DNA of 64,000 nt. It comes from Linum tenue. Lineage: Eukaryota > Streptophyta > Magnoliopsida > Malpighiales > Linaceae. The position numbers and the translations under genes were made by a program. Shown here piece by piece: positions 12,612 through 24,656 of this stretch (the stretch's first letter is position 1; the number at the start of each line of letters is the position of its first letter). The notes beneath the pieces were generated by a model, which was given only the letters and a program-made list of their open reading frames with translations, ran no database searches and had not been told where the DNA came from. The DNA lies in contig CAMGYJ010000010.1 in NCBI GenBank assembly GCA_946122785.1, forward strand, positions 52,080,162 through 52,144,161. The letters are read 5' to 3'.

Positions 12612-12620
12612 TTTATTATA

Positions 12621-14708
12621 TCAAGTCATGCATAACTTTAATATTCTCTTGATAAACACTCATTTATTCACGATTAAATAATACGTACGTAAACACTTCC
12701 TTATCCTTGTATGTTTTTAGAGTCCAATTAAGTCACATCTTCTTTTTATTCTTCATGGGTTTAATTAGACAAGTGATATACTAAATACCTTATCCAAATG
12801 ATGGTCCAATCACATCATAATGGTAGCCAATGCCAATACTAGCTAATAGTGAGGGTTACATGCATGATGGCAACATTGCAATATCGTAATTATATTGTGG
12901 GTGTATATGAAAGAGCCGACAAGTAGGAGACAGAGGAATATGAGATACAACAAAGTAGGTCATCACCTAATATAATTATAGAAATTTCTGTTGATTTTGA
13001 TTTGATTATAGTTATAGGATAATATTATTTCGATTGGTCTTATAAAGAAAAGGCAATACGTATCATTATGGGACATCATTGAGTTGCCTCCAGAACTGGG
13101 AAAAATATAGACCCACACCACACCACACCACACCACACACCAGTCCACCACTCCCAACTGTGTATGCTGCATGTGTCGTTTTGCAGCTTATACATTTCTC
13201 CTTAACGGAACATCTCTCGTCCCCTCCATTGCCATTTGCCTGGTATAGTGACAAGTGAGAGTGAACCAGACCAGACCAGGCCAGGGTTCCATTTCATTTC
13301 ATATACAGCAGTGGGGCTCCGCCATGCCGAGTTTTTGTGGAATCTGGTCGGCCACCGACCACCTTGTTTAAATACCTACATGCACAAGTTCCTTTCAAAG
13401 CTAGCTATTGCCTATTGGTATGGCAATGGGTCAGGTTTTCGACACTCATAATTTTGTCTATCATTTTCGTTTGTTAATGTAGCATTCAATCTTGTTAATG
13501 TCTCATCGGTCGATGTTTTTGTTAAGGTTTGATATGGAGTAAATTAGAATTAGTGATTTAAAAAACTAAACCGAGAACAGCGACTGAGATCGAGAGAAGA
13601 AAGAGATGTTTATGAGCGAATTGAAAGAATGGAGGTTTATAATAAGAACTGGATTGAGAGCGGGCTTTAAAAGAGATTGGGGGAGGAAGAGAGGAGTGAT
13701 AAACTGAACCATACTAATTTAATTGTAACCACTTCAAAATAGACCAGACCAAACCGAATCAGTTTGGTTGAGATTGTCATACTTACCTTAAATTATTGGC
13801 ACTATATATTCATATACGTGCGTGATTGATTCCAATAAAGCTTACGACTTTAAGTTGGCTTGAGTGCAATGAAATGTCACTGGTAAAGACGTAAAACAAG
13901 CATGGTCAATCAATGCCATCTTCTTCGATCTTGATCAGTGTGAAATCTGTACGGAAACTGATCAAGTTATTTTTATTTTTTTAGTTTTTCCTTTCTTTGG
14001 GCTTGATTTAGTAAATAACCAAACCCCCGGCAACCCAAAAGGTGCGTACTGTATATACTGACCGACTGGATTCCCTGACTGCCCTGCCGGTTTGCCTGCA
14101 ACTGCAACCCGCCCGCCGGTGACCACTCACTCAGACTCAGTATATATATCCACGTACACAAGAATTGCACTTGTACGTATTTCCACTGCAAATTAACGGA
14201 CAAAGAGCAGGCACTGTTGGCTGGCTGTTGGCACTAAGGAAGCGGCCATTGGCAGTACACGGGTTTTATCAGGTCAGTAGTAACTTTATGATGAGTAAGC
14301 ATAAGTAATCAGTCCACATTAGCATGATATCAACGTCGCTCTCTCTTGGAAAACCTTTAATTTTTCCCTCCTTAATCTTTGACGGACGATTTTGCACTCG
14401 TTTTAAGTTGAAATTTAATTTTTTTCACAGTTAGATCATATTAATTGTGCTCTTCAAAATGATATCAACTTTGATATATTTTTCGAACAAAAAAATTGAG
14501 CCATTTTTTACCAGTCTATACCATATGGTATTGACTGGTATTGAAATAAGAGCATACCTATGGTTTGAAAAGCGTACCATGGTGGTATGAACAAACCAAG
14601 ACTATAGGATGGTTGAATACATGATAGTAGAAGTATATTAACTGTCATTTACGACTTTTAACATTGTGTACCACAAGATACCACTCCGTACCAGGGTGGT
14701 AGTGTGTG
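12621..14708. other. Intergenic DNA without a supported gene
   Basis: Only short ORFs occur. A CCACA-type microsatellite lies at 13111-13141. Around 14400-14700 the sequence has several TACCATATGGTA-like motifs that recur at about 16240, which suggests an older repeat was split by the hAT insertion at 14717. Confidence 0.45.
13111..13141. repeat. (CCACA)n simple repeat
   Basis: Short tandem run of ACACC/CCACA units. Confidence 0.85.
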
Positions 14709-14716
14709 GTCCTGTG

Positions 14717-16132
14717 TAGGGGTGGGATTCGGTCGGTAAACGGTAAATTGTTTACCGAATTTACCGGTTTCGGTATACCGACGTTGGCCAAACTGTTTAT
14801 CGATACCGGTTTGTAACCGGTTTACCGATTACCGAATTACCGGTAAACGGTTACAAACCGGTATTACCGAAATACCGTGAGAAGCGAAATTGATTTGGTG
14901 AACAAGATCGACATATGAATGAACAATTGAACGTAAGTTTGGTACAGGGTCAGTAAAATTGATTTGGAGGGGCATGTAAGGTCAGCGAGGACGGCAGGAG
15001 GCGAGGACGGCATGACGGTGAGGAGATGGCGGCCTGAACTCTCGAATCAACTACCAAGTTACCTCACTCAAGGAATGAGGAATACACAAGTTAATCCTTA
15101 CAAGTTTAAACAAAGGAATACCATCACCAATGTAGTAATCTCGTGGGAACAAATACACTGATCATACCAATGAGCATCAGCCCCCAACTCATTCCAATCC
15201 CACCATACATGCTACAGAGAAACCAAATGATCTTGCCAGAAAGACGAGACCGAAATGATAACAAATGCAACCATGTATCTGAATCTAAGAGGAAGCTAGG
15301 CAAAATGGAGAATCAGATCAAGAGAAACAGATAAGCAAAACAAACAGCCGGAAATGAACATTCATAGCAATGGGAGCAAATGTCACAAGTAGGTTCCACC
15401 ATCTATCAGCAGCAACAACAGAGAGAATGGCTGATAGAAAACATTAAGAAGGCACATATAGCTTTTAACATAATATAAAGCAAGGGCAAAGTCAAATACG
15501 CTCGCTCGCTAGCAAGACTGCAAAATACTTTTCCTCTTGTTATACTGTAACGAGACACGATAGAAACAGATGGGAAACAGAAAACCCCTGTTGTGAGTTC
15601 ATACCATAGCTTTAACAGGAGCAGCACCTTTCTCGGCTTCGGGGATTTTGACATAACCCATCTTCTCAGGCGATGCATCTTCTTCCTCTTCCTCATCATC
15701 GTCGTACAATTCGTCGTAGTAGGCAGCAGAGCGCACGTCGAAGAGCGACCAGACCAGGTACATAGTCGCGGCAGTGAGAGCTCCACAGCCGACGACAAAG
15801 AGCAAAGCCACAACCACGCTTAGGATATCCTTAGTACGGTCTCGGAAAGAGCTCATCTCGTGGGACGAAAGCCCGAAGGGAAGAAGACCGGCGTAGCCCT
15901 GGTGCTCCTCTTGCTGCCGCTCCCGCCCGTGGACTAAAACGACAACGCTTGGGATTCGGTATCGGTATTACCGACTTACCTTCGGTATTTACCGATACTG
16001 GATCCGGTAAACCGAGACACTCAATTCCCCGCTCGGCTGCCGATACCGTCGGTAAACGGTTTATCGTTTACCGCTGGTTACCGGTTCGGTAAAATGGTAA
16101 ACCGTTTACCAGCTTACCGTTTGTCACCCCTA
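14717..16132. mobile_element. Non-autonomous hAT element carrying a gene copy
   Basis: The ends are TAGGGGTG and CACCCCTA, flanked by a perfect 8-bp direct repeat GTCCTGTG (14709-14716 and 16133-16140), which is the hAT hallmark. The outer 170-190 bp on each side are packed with GGTAAAC / GTTTACC subterminal motifs on both strands, likely transposase-binding repeats. The 1416-bp element encodes no transposase. Its interior is dissimilar to the ends and holds an intact 85-codon ORF on the minus strand, so it seems to have acquired host gene sequence. Confidence 0.85.
15599..15856 (-). CDS. Small acidic membrane protein ORF inside the hAT element
   Basis: The 85-residue ORF starts MSSFRDRTKDIL. 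It has one strong membrane-spanning segment (about residues 12-40), a long acidic Asp/Glu cluster (about 47-60) and a tail with SPEKMGYVKIPEAEKG. I believe conserved small plant proteins of unknown function share this layout, but I cannot name a gene. The start is the first ATG after a GC-rich leader. The stop TGA follows directly after ATG-GTATGA, so a donor-like GT sits at the stop; in the parent gene a further exon may follow. Whether this copy is transcribed cannot be told from the sequence. Confidence 0.5.
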   Translation of the reverse strand: MSSFRDRTKDILSVVVALLFVVGCGALTAATMYLVWSLFDVRSAAYYDELYDDDEEEEEDASPEKMGYVKIPEAEKGAAPVKAMV

Positions 16133-16140
16133 GTCCTGTG

Positions 16141-16400
16141 ATTTGTTCACCCAGAAATTTGTAGATCCAATAGATCATGATGAACTCGTTCCTTCTGTGC
16201 AAACGTTTTCAAAAATGAATTAAAAACGAAGAAGATACCATATGGTATGAAATTGGTACCGAGAGCAAGAAATTTTTTTCTCAAAAAATATTGAAAATGG
16301 ATCTCATTTTGTAGCGCACAACGAACTCATTTCATCTGTGCAAAAAATTAAAATCCGAGTTAAAACGAAGAAGATATGAGCCGATTAAAAAGAGTCCAGA
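16141..16400. repeat. Diverged tandem duplication (~130 bp)
   Basis: Two neighbouring blocks share the order GAACTCGTTCC/GAACTCATTTC, TCTGTGCAAA and AACGAAGAAGATA with many differences. Related motifs occur left of the hAT insertion, so this is probably the other half of an older repeat. Confidence 0.45.
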
Positions 16401-16499
16401 TTTAGTTATTGATGGGTCCGGCCGTTTTAATTGGTTCTACATATATAATTAATGAGGTTTAATGTGGTATGAGATTTGATATTTGAACACGCATTACAG

Positions 16500-17060
16500 C
16501 TGGTATTAGCAGGAAGTTGAGGTTTTTTATTCAACAAGAAGTATTGTGTTTGAATTCGTCAAGTAACCAAATTAATTATCTAATAATTAATTATTAATCG
16601 GTTATTCTAAGGAATATTCGAAGGATAATCGATTAAAAGGCATATTTGAAGGATAATCCCGTAGGAATTATCTTACAGAAGGGTTTTAATTAAGGAAGTA
16701 ATTATTTCCCTTAATTAATCCGACTTATTCCCCAAGCAAGAGGGTAGATTCCTAGGGGTTCGGCTCCTATAAATAGCCGCCTCCCCAGTCCCTCTAAACA
16801 CAACACAATACGAGCATAAACACAATAGAGAGAGAGTGTTCATAGAACTCGGGTTTTCGCACAAAACCGCGAGTATAGAGAGGAGATGTTTTATCCTGGA
16901 GACGACCGGTTGATAGTCTGTCGTGTGCATCGAGGGTCGCGCCGTGAACGTCTTAAAGAAAGCGACCTAGTCCGCGACTCAACTCCAAATTCGATAACCT
17001 AGTTCTTGTTGTTGTTCTGAGTAGAACGTTTGAGTTTGTGTATGTTTTAACTTTGTTGTT
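16500..17060 (+). promoter_or_regulatory. LTR-like promoter fragment
   Basis: A TATAAATA box at 16768-16775 is followed by a CT/AC-rich leader with GAGAGAGAG and then a GC-richer stretch with CGCG motifs but no long ORF. This resembles the U3-R part of a copia-type solo LTR. I found no clean TG...CA ends or target duplication, so a cryptic promoter of other origin is equally possible. Confidence 0.3.
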
Positions 17061-17107
17061 AGAAAGATTTGAGTAGATATATTATTGACCAATTAATAAT
17101 ATGCAAA

Positions 17108-17181
17108 GCTTTCATAGCTCAGTTGGTTAGAGCACCCGTTTAGTAAGCGGGAGGTCTTGAGTTCAACTCTCAATGAAAGCA
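17108..17181 (+). tRNA. tRNA-Thr (anticodon AGT)
   Basis: The sequence folds as a complete cloverleaf. The acceptor stem GCTTTCA pairs with TGAAAGC, the D arm contains TAGCTCAGTTGG, the anticodon stem CCCGT/GCGGG closes a loop with AGT, and the T arm is TTGAG-TTCAACT-CTCAA. Box A (TAGCTCAGTTGG) and a box B-like GTTCAACTC are present. A long T run begins about 15 bp downstream and would end RNA polymerase III transcription. No intron is seen. It is a nuclear-type elongator tRNA. Confidence 0.95.
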
Positions 17182-17671
17182 CATACTACTTTAATTTTTT
17201 TTTTTTTTTTTTTTTTGAGTTATTAAGATGCCTCATTTTCGAATACTCAAAATTTCAATATTATCAGCTTATATAAACAAATATGTAGGCAATAGAGAAA
17301 AAACTAGCGTGTATCTCTAATCAAATTCTGCAAACAATTCAAATTAGTGAGAGACACAGTGAGTCCTTTAAGTCGCTTCACAATTCCTTCATGGCATGGC
17401 AGGTTGGGGTACTTTACTTTTAGTTCTTCAACTTTTTCTGTGTCTTCTTTGTCTCTCATTCATATTTATAAATGTTGGGTCTGTGTTGATTTGAACTTTG
17501 CTTTATTCATTTCTTTCATTCAACTTAATTAACTTGCTCCCCCTTGGGGCTAACCCAGCTTTAAGCAACGAATGCTTGTACTAATCAATTACGACCCGCT
17601 TAATAAAGGCTACCTTGCTTGCTAGTATGCTAGTGCCTACTTTCTCACGTCGTGCTTAATTGCTTGTGTTA
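17182..17671. other. Spacer downstream of tRNA
   Basis: It begins with a poly-T tract of about 20 bases serving as Pol III terminator. I see no gene in the rest. Confidence 0.5.
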
Positions 17672-17679
17672 TTTAGAGT

Positions 17680-18234
17680 TAGGGGTGTATATGAGTCGGG
17701 TGGTTCGGGTTTAGCCATTTTAATCACCCGATCCATGCACTACGGTTTGAAAAATATCAAACTCAAACCCACTCAAAAAAATTTAAATAAAATGTGATTT
17801 ACTTCAACATATGCCTAGTTTTTCACGATATTTGTTGAAATAGGCTAAAAAGGTTATAAACAATCGCATCTATAATATGTTATTGTATTAAAATTGTATA
17901 CAAGAAAAAGGATTACGTGAATCATAACTATATTCAATTTATGTCTAAACTTTAAGTCGAAGAGTGCATTAGATTAGGGAGACCATGAGAGAAAAACATG
18001 GTGAAATATCTTAATTTTCTCATAAGTATGACTATATACGACATAAATATATTTTAGATACGAACTCATACTAATAGTTGGAACACGGGTTCTACGGGTT
18101 GTGTAATCCAAAATTCAAACCCAACCCAAAAGAGGCGGGTTGTATAAAAGAAAACCCTCACCCAAGCCAAAACCTTCGTATACAGGTGTGTTGGGCCGGA
18201 TGGACTGGTTTGCGAGTGTGTTTGTTGACCCCTA
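17680..18234. mobile_element. Non-autonomous hAT element (555 bp)
   Basis: The ends are TAGGGGTG and CCCCTA, with a perfect 8-bp direct repeat TTTAGAGT at 17672-17679 and 18235-18242. The subterminal regions have GGGTGGTTCGGG-like and CCCAACCC motifs. It has no coding capacity. The TAGGGGTG end is shared with the 14717-16132 element, but the interior is unrelated. Confidence 0.8.
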
Positions 18235-18242
18235 TTTAGAGT

Positions 18243-19854
18243 AGTACTGGGGGCTAGCCGTTACTTGCTTCTCTTTCTCACGTCTTCCTAAAAGTGGATG
18301 CAATTAATATTGTACATGATACGCCCTAACCTACGTAATGTACAGGATCGCGTTTGCCACTAGTTACTACTCTGAATCTGATGATGTACATGTCATGTGA
18401 TGTACGTAGGAATCAAGACTAAAACAGGCAGGGGCTCGCGTCGCGGGCATCCTTGAAATGGAACAGAAAGAATTCTCAACTATATGAAGTGAACACAAGA
18501 GAAGAGAAGAGAAGAGAAGAGAAGAGAAGATGGCTTTCAATTTCAAGTCCCCACCAATATGATCAATCAGCTCAGCTGGGCCTCGGCCTACTCACTGCAT
18601 GCATGCCTGCCACTGCCACTGCCACTTTCCTTGCCTTGCCTTGATGATCAGTATTGACTCAGTACTAGTAGACACAACACATTAGACTATTAGAGAGAAT
18701 GTGATCAGATCGATCTTCTTCACCAAGAAAAGCATATATAGTCAGTCTCAGTCTCAGTCAAGCCTAGCTACCTCCCCCAAATCTCTCAAACCCATTCCAC
18801 AACCATCATCTCACCAGCTACCTACCCCCCCCATTAGTTACGTACGTTCTATGATTTATCATTTATGGGGAAGAAAGTTTCAATAGTGTACGTGTGTGTC
18901 ACCTTATTTACATTGGTGCTTGATAAAGAAAGAAAATATCAATATTGGGCTTTGCTACAAACTTTTCTTTACCAAAGCGCATGAAATTTGATAAAGTACG
19001 TAGTGTCAGTCCATAGAGCAACATAATATGCATAAGTACTTTGTACAGAGGAGGGAGGTGTGAGGGACTGGGTTAGTTCTATACAATCTTGAACTTGGAT
19101 TTTGATTTCGGGAGAGATTTTGAATTACCGACCGATCCATGCTAATAAACAGAATGATCAATCTAATAATCACATTATTAAGTGATAACAAAGTCATTGC
19201 ATGGTTCATAATTAGTAGAAAAGGTGAATTCGTCGCTAAGTTTTCCGTTATTCCATATGATCATCTAAGTTGAAGAATCAATCATATATATACATCATCT
19301 TCTTTGCCTTTTCTCACCTTTTTATGCCAAAGTTAGAATCTATATATAATGATGACAACCAAGAAACACACACAAAAAGAAAGAAACAAAGAAGAAAAGG
19401 AAAATTGTATCAAAGAAGGGAAACAGACACACACACACACATGAAAGTGCGAGAGAAGAATGGTATAATTAATTAAGGATTAAACTTTGTTTTAACGTTA
19501 GGAATGTTCTTCTTTGCTCTTTGTCCTTTGTTGTTCAAGTTCAATTTTGGTCTGGAAATAGGCAGATAGAGTTTGAAAAGTGATCACCCAAAGCCCCATG
19601 CATTCAATCCAACAACCGATCACTTCCAGCTTCCCTTCCCTTCCCTTCCCTTCCCTTAAAGGGGTAAATGATAAAGCGCGCAAGCAACAAAGATATAAGA
19701 GATACGCTCGCTATCTTTAATTTCCTCTGTTACAATATGTCTGTCTGTCTGTCTTCATAAAATGCATACATATGGATCCCTCGCCACTCACATGACACAT
19801 CCCTTCTTTCCCTATTTCCAAGGTTTGATCTCTTCCTTTAATATATAGCATAGC
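18243..19854. other. Intergenic DNA with microsatellites
   Basis: No supported gene is present. Simple repeats include an AGAAG/GAGAA run at about 18499-18530, an AC run near 19430, a CCTTCC run at about 19630-19658 and a CTGT run at about 19740-19753. Confidence 0.5.
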
Positions 19855-19862
19855 AGAAAGAA

Positions 19863-22015
19863 GGGGTCGGATACTATGCCTACCCCCAAAGGGGTCTGGT
19901 TTTTGACACCCCCTTTCTCATTGGTCAATTTTTTTCTCAATCATTTGACAATTATTAATTACATTTGTTTTTGTATTTTTTCATAATCTTGTAATTTGGG
20001 AAAGTTCTCAATAATAATTAAAAACTAATTGGGAAGGAGCAATCTTGTTGGATGGGGAAAGCGTCGATTGCTCTTCCAAGTCCAATATTCCCCATATTTT
20101 CTCCAAATAGCAATCCGACTCTCTACTCTGCAAAACTCGACGGCGATCGGAAACATCGGGCAGCGTCGCAGTGGGATCGCCTCCGACCCGCCTGGTGGGT
20201 TGCTCGTCGGAGGAGGAAGACACGCAGGGGATATCCCCGCTGCCCTTACAACAGGTCCAACCATCCATGTTGTCGGACGTCGGCCGTCCTCCGTCTTCTA
20301 TCCCAAACATCACCTTCCAACGACTTCCTCTTATCCACGGCATGCACTTGATCTTTTCCTGTTGACCACCGTCCTTCCACGGTAGAGATTCGATCAACCC
20401 TAAGTGGCGGCGACAGGATCTGAAGGTGAGGGTGGTACCACTAGGCGGCAGAGGAAACGCACCAATGGACTGGTACGTGTACCAGTGGAGTGGTACGTGT
20501 ACCAGTGGAGTGATACGTGTAACCATATGTCCTGTTTAGGCTTAAAAAAATTGTGAAGACTTTATGTTTGTTCACATTCGAAGGATAATTTATTGCTTTT
20601 GGCATTGTTGTTGGCATTTCCCTGATTTTGCTACCTCAGCTACCTCAACTAAGAAATACATCGTCATGGAAATATTGTGGTCTCAACCGCTTTTGAAGTT
20701 TGGAATTGATTTTATTATTTTTCTTTTGTCGTAATTATTGGTTAACTTCTTTCAATGTCATGGAAATATCTTTGCCGACGAGTACTGACTTAGAAATGGT
20801 CTTCGCACAACTTCAGCGGTAATCATACTACTTCAGTGATACAATATACCACTGAACTTGTACTATACCACTATACTGGTATACATATCAATTAACTGGT
20901 ACTTATACCCCTATACTGGTACTTATACCACTGAACTGGTACTAATTAAGACTGTCCTCAATAAACCAATACTCATACTTACTTGATCATGAAATATAAT
21001 TCTGGCACAAGCAACACAATAAACATTTCAATCAGTCAACAAAATAGGAACTTTCCATTAGTAGGCAAAAACTGTGTTCCAAAATGGGTTGCAAAATCAG
21101 GGAAATGCCAACAACAATGCCAAAAGCAATAAATTATCCTTCGAATGTGAATAAACATAAAGTCTTCACAATTTTTTTAAGCCTAAACAGGACATATGGT
21201 TACTAGTATCACTCCACTGGTACACGTATCACTCCACTGGTACACGTACCACTCCACTAGTACACGTACCATTCCACTGGTACATGTACCAGTCCACTGG
21301 TGCGTTTCCTCTGCCGCCTAGTGGTACCACCCTCACCTTCAGATCCTGTCGCCGCCACTTAGGGTTGATCGAATCTCTACCGTGGAAGGACGGTGGTCAA
21401 CAGGAAAAGATCAAGTGCATGTCGTGGATAAGAGGAAGTCGTTGGAAGGTGATGTTTGGGATGGAAGACGGAGGATGGCCGACGGCCGACAACATGGATG
21501 GTTGGACCTGTTGTAAGGGCGTCGGGGATATCCCTGCGTGTCTTCCTCCTCCGACGAGCAAACCACCAGGCGGGTCGGAGGCGATCCCACTGCGACGCGA
21601 CGCTGCCCGATGTTTGGGATGGTAGACGGAGGATGGCCGACGGCCGACAACATGTATGGTTGGACCTGTTGTAAGGGCGGCAGGGATATCCCCTGCGTGT
21701 CTTCCTCCTCCGACGAGCAACCCACCAGGCGATCCCAGGGAGAGAGGAAGAGATGTCTAGGAAAGATAAAAGGGGGAGAGAAAATTCTTACTACTTTTGA
21801 ATTGACAGGGAAACCAAAAGGCACATTAATGCCCTCGATTACCGTCCCAGTTTCCCTAATTAATATGGGTCAGACAACTAAAATATGTAATTAATACCTA
21901 ATTATCATCTTTAATTTTCTCACCATTGGATTACTACTAATGGACATCAACGACTACTAAGATGGGTGTCAAAAATCAAACCCCTCTAAAGGGGTAGTCA
22001 TGCTAACCGATCCCA
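19863..22015. mobile_element. Long-inverted-repeat (fold-back) element, 2.15 kb
   Basis: The element ends GGGGTCGG... and ...CCGATCCC, with related TIRs of about 50 bp, and is flanked by an 8-bp repeat AGAAAGAA (19855-19862, 22016-22023). Inside, a left arm (about 20155-20640) recurs inverted at about 21085-21600, so most of the element could fold into one long hairpin. The loop (about 20800-21000) is rich in ACTGGTAC/TATACCAC motifs. The right arm carries an extra 158-bp tandem duplication. No transposase is visible. The superfamily (hAT or Mutator-like) is unclear because the flanking repeat is of low complexity. Confidence 0.7.
21451..21732. repeat. 158-bp tandem duplication in the right arm
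   Basis: A block beginning GATGTTTGGGATGG occurs at 21451 and again at 21609, each followed by the same GACGGAGGATGGCCGACGG stretch and the CTTCCTCCTCCGACGAGCAA stretch. The left arm has only one copy, so the duplication happened after the arms formed. Confidence 0.8.
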
Positions 22016-22023
22016 AGAAAGAA

Positions 22024-22587
22024 ACAAGGCACCAACGGATTCTTTTCTTGGTATGTATGATTATGAACGAGAACGATGATTCTATTTGATGGGGTTGATT
22101 TGCAGGTTTTGGGTCCAATAATAACTCTCGATCTGGATCTGCCATTCCGTCTCTCTCTCACATCTTAGGCTTAGCCCAATCTAGCTAGTTATCATGTCTA
22201 GCCCACCCAAAAATGTGCACCCACTTATCATAATCCTACCTACCTAGCTAGGCCCATACGTCAATGCATGCATGTGATGTGAGATCCTTACTATATGACA
22301 TGCCAAGTCTGCTATAGTAGCTCTAGCCGTCACAAAAAAAAAAAAAGATTTAGTTTACACGAATACAATAGCTACGTTAAGATATTTAACGTAGCTAGTC
22401 TCCCAAACACTCTCGTTCTAACATTATTCGAAAGAGAGTACTAAACCGTGTATGTGTTATTGTTCAAGAAGTTAAGGTGCACAACATTAATATCAAGCAC
22501 AAGATTTTCCTTGCCGGCCGGAAAACACATATATATACTTGTCAATTTAAGAATTTTAATCTCTCGCTTGGCCGGTGAATTGCTTGC
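22024..22587. other. Unique DNA left of the tandem array
   Basis: I see no gene here. The last bases (about TGAATTGCTTG, 22576-22586) recur at each internal joint of the array and may mark the recombination point. Confidence 0.5.
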
Positions 22588-23486
22588 TTTGGAGAAGCTA
22601 AGTACGCAAGTATCACACGTTGTTTCTTAATTATAATAGGTTTTGACTTTGTTGATCATATAATTTCGTATTTGGTCTCCGGAGTTTGGAAAGGAGTGAA
22701 GATGAGACAATCGTGGTGAGTGCAAATGGCAATGCCCGGTGCCGGCAGCCGCTTGCCCAATGATTAATTATTTAATGCAAAGCCGTCGCCGTGGCTGGTG
22801 GCTAATGGGTCCTCGTTCTCGTCCCAATGTCACATATTGTTTTTCTTAATTAAGTTCCGGCCAAGTGTATTTCCCGTAATATAAAAACGACGAGCAAAGT
22901 GATCCATATATAACTCAAATCAAACTTTAAAATAACATATATATATACACAAACATTTGAATTGATCTAGTCTAAATAGATTAGATTGTAAGTGGAATTG
23001 CAGTCCCTGACTTTACCTTCCCCTCTCTTATTCCTCCGGCAGTGGAGCAGTGGAAAATAGGGGTGTTTAAACGGAATAGTTATCGTGGTAACCATTTTAA
23101 CTGATAATATTTGGATAATTTGGTTTGGTTAATTTGGTTAATTGGTTGGTTTAGTTAAACTTTTTAGGTTGTTTGGTTTATGTGGTTTGGTTTGGTTTAA
23201 GATACTCATAACCAGTCAAACCAAATTAATCAGTTAAATAATTAGTAATATATCTAATATATATTATATATACATACTTAGTACTTTGCATAACCCCTCA
23301 AGAGTTAAACGCTTGATCCTTTTATGCTCATAAAAAATAAAACTCAATATTGTTTCTATACAATATATTTGTAGAGTGTAGACCACAACATGTGGATGCC
23401 TACTTTAGATAAAAACTCATCCATAATGTTGGATGAAAACTTGAAAGGAAGGTCTTTTCGGCCTATGAAAATTGCTAAAAGACTAG

Positions 23487-24656
23487 GGGGTCGTTTGGAT
23501 GGACCATTCTCAAAATGAGACAATTTAGATCAAAAGACTCATTTTTGAAAACGAGTCAATTTTATGAGGAAATCTGTGCAGAATGTGTCGTTTGGCATGA
23601 TCTGAGAGATAGAGAAATATGAGTGGCCATTTTGTGAAAATTGCTATTTTATCATTTTCTTATACAAGTTTTTCTATCTATTTCTGGGTTTCTTTCTATT
23701 GAGTTCATCATCTACAAAAATATATACATATACCGTCGAGTTCACCATATCCACTCACATGCAATCAATTTCCTTATGGTTTTGATTTTCGTACAAGTGG
23801 GCTTTCACATGACCAACAAACGAAATCGAAACAGGGGTGTTTTGCTTTGGTTTCTGTTGATTGCAATCCCCATCTCGCCGTTGCTTTTGAAGTTTTGGCA
23901 GAGACAATAAGAGATTAGAACGGAGATCAGGAATAAAACACGATAACAAGAAGAGACGTCTTTGTCTCGCCAATGAGAGATGCGGCCTCTGAACCGATAC
24001 AAAACAAAATTGAAAATCGATTTCTTCTTCTCCTCCTATAACCCTACCCACAACGAATTCAACGCCAAAAAACAATCCAAAACCCTCATGCAACGAAATT
24101 GATTTCTTCTTTTGTTGGAAAGAGAAGCTTGGTCGCAGGGAAAGAGCAGTTCGATTTCTTCTTCTGCCCAGGACATCGCTTCCCTCGTAGCAAGACTGAA
24201 GCAAACTGATTACCGACTATACTCTCCCGGGATTCCTCCAGCAGATCATCCGCGAGAGAGAAGAACAGATCTTCCCTCTGCTCGCCATCAAAGAGCAAAT
24301 CGACAGATTTTCGTTTTCCGCCAGATAAAAGAAAGAGAAGGAGAGAAGAAAGAGAAGAGAGAATAAGAACCATCGACAGGGAAAAAGAAGGAGAAAGGGG
24401 AAAGTGGTTCTCGGCAGAAATAAAAGGGAAATTTTCTTTATTATTGGAAGGGCCCACAATAAACGCGCCAATTCACATTTCTTACCCCTACCCCAGATAT
24501 TTCTAATTGAACCCTAACGGAACAATTGAAATTCCCCCAGTCCAAAATGTTCCATTTTTATTTTATGCTGCCAAATGAGATAATTTGACCCAATAGTCTC
24601 ATTTTGAGTCAATTGGGTTAAATTGCCTCATGCAATAGATCCATCCAAACGACCCC
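23487..24656. mobile_element. Non-autonomous TIR element in tandem unit 1
   Basis: A perfect 17-bp terminal inverted repeat GGGGTCGTTTGGATGGA bounds 1170 bp, with a 3-bp TAG repeat at 23484-23486 and 24657-24659. The interior has a GC-richer block with short overlapping ORFs but no recognised domain. It shares its terminus with the 4527-5528 element. Its presence at the same site in all three units shows that it inserted before the amplification. Confidence 0.75.

Noticed and set aside
20008..20526. 172-codon minus-strand ORF and its mirror image at 21284-21625
   Set aside because: They are the two arms of the fold-back element. The frames are not conserved to the same ends and show no domain.
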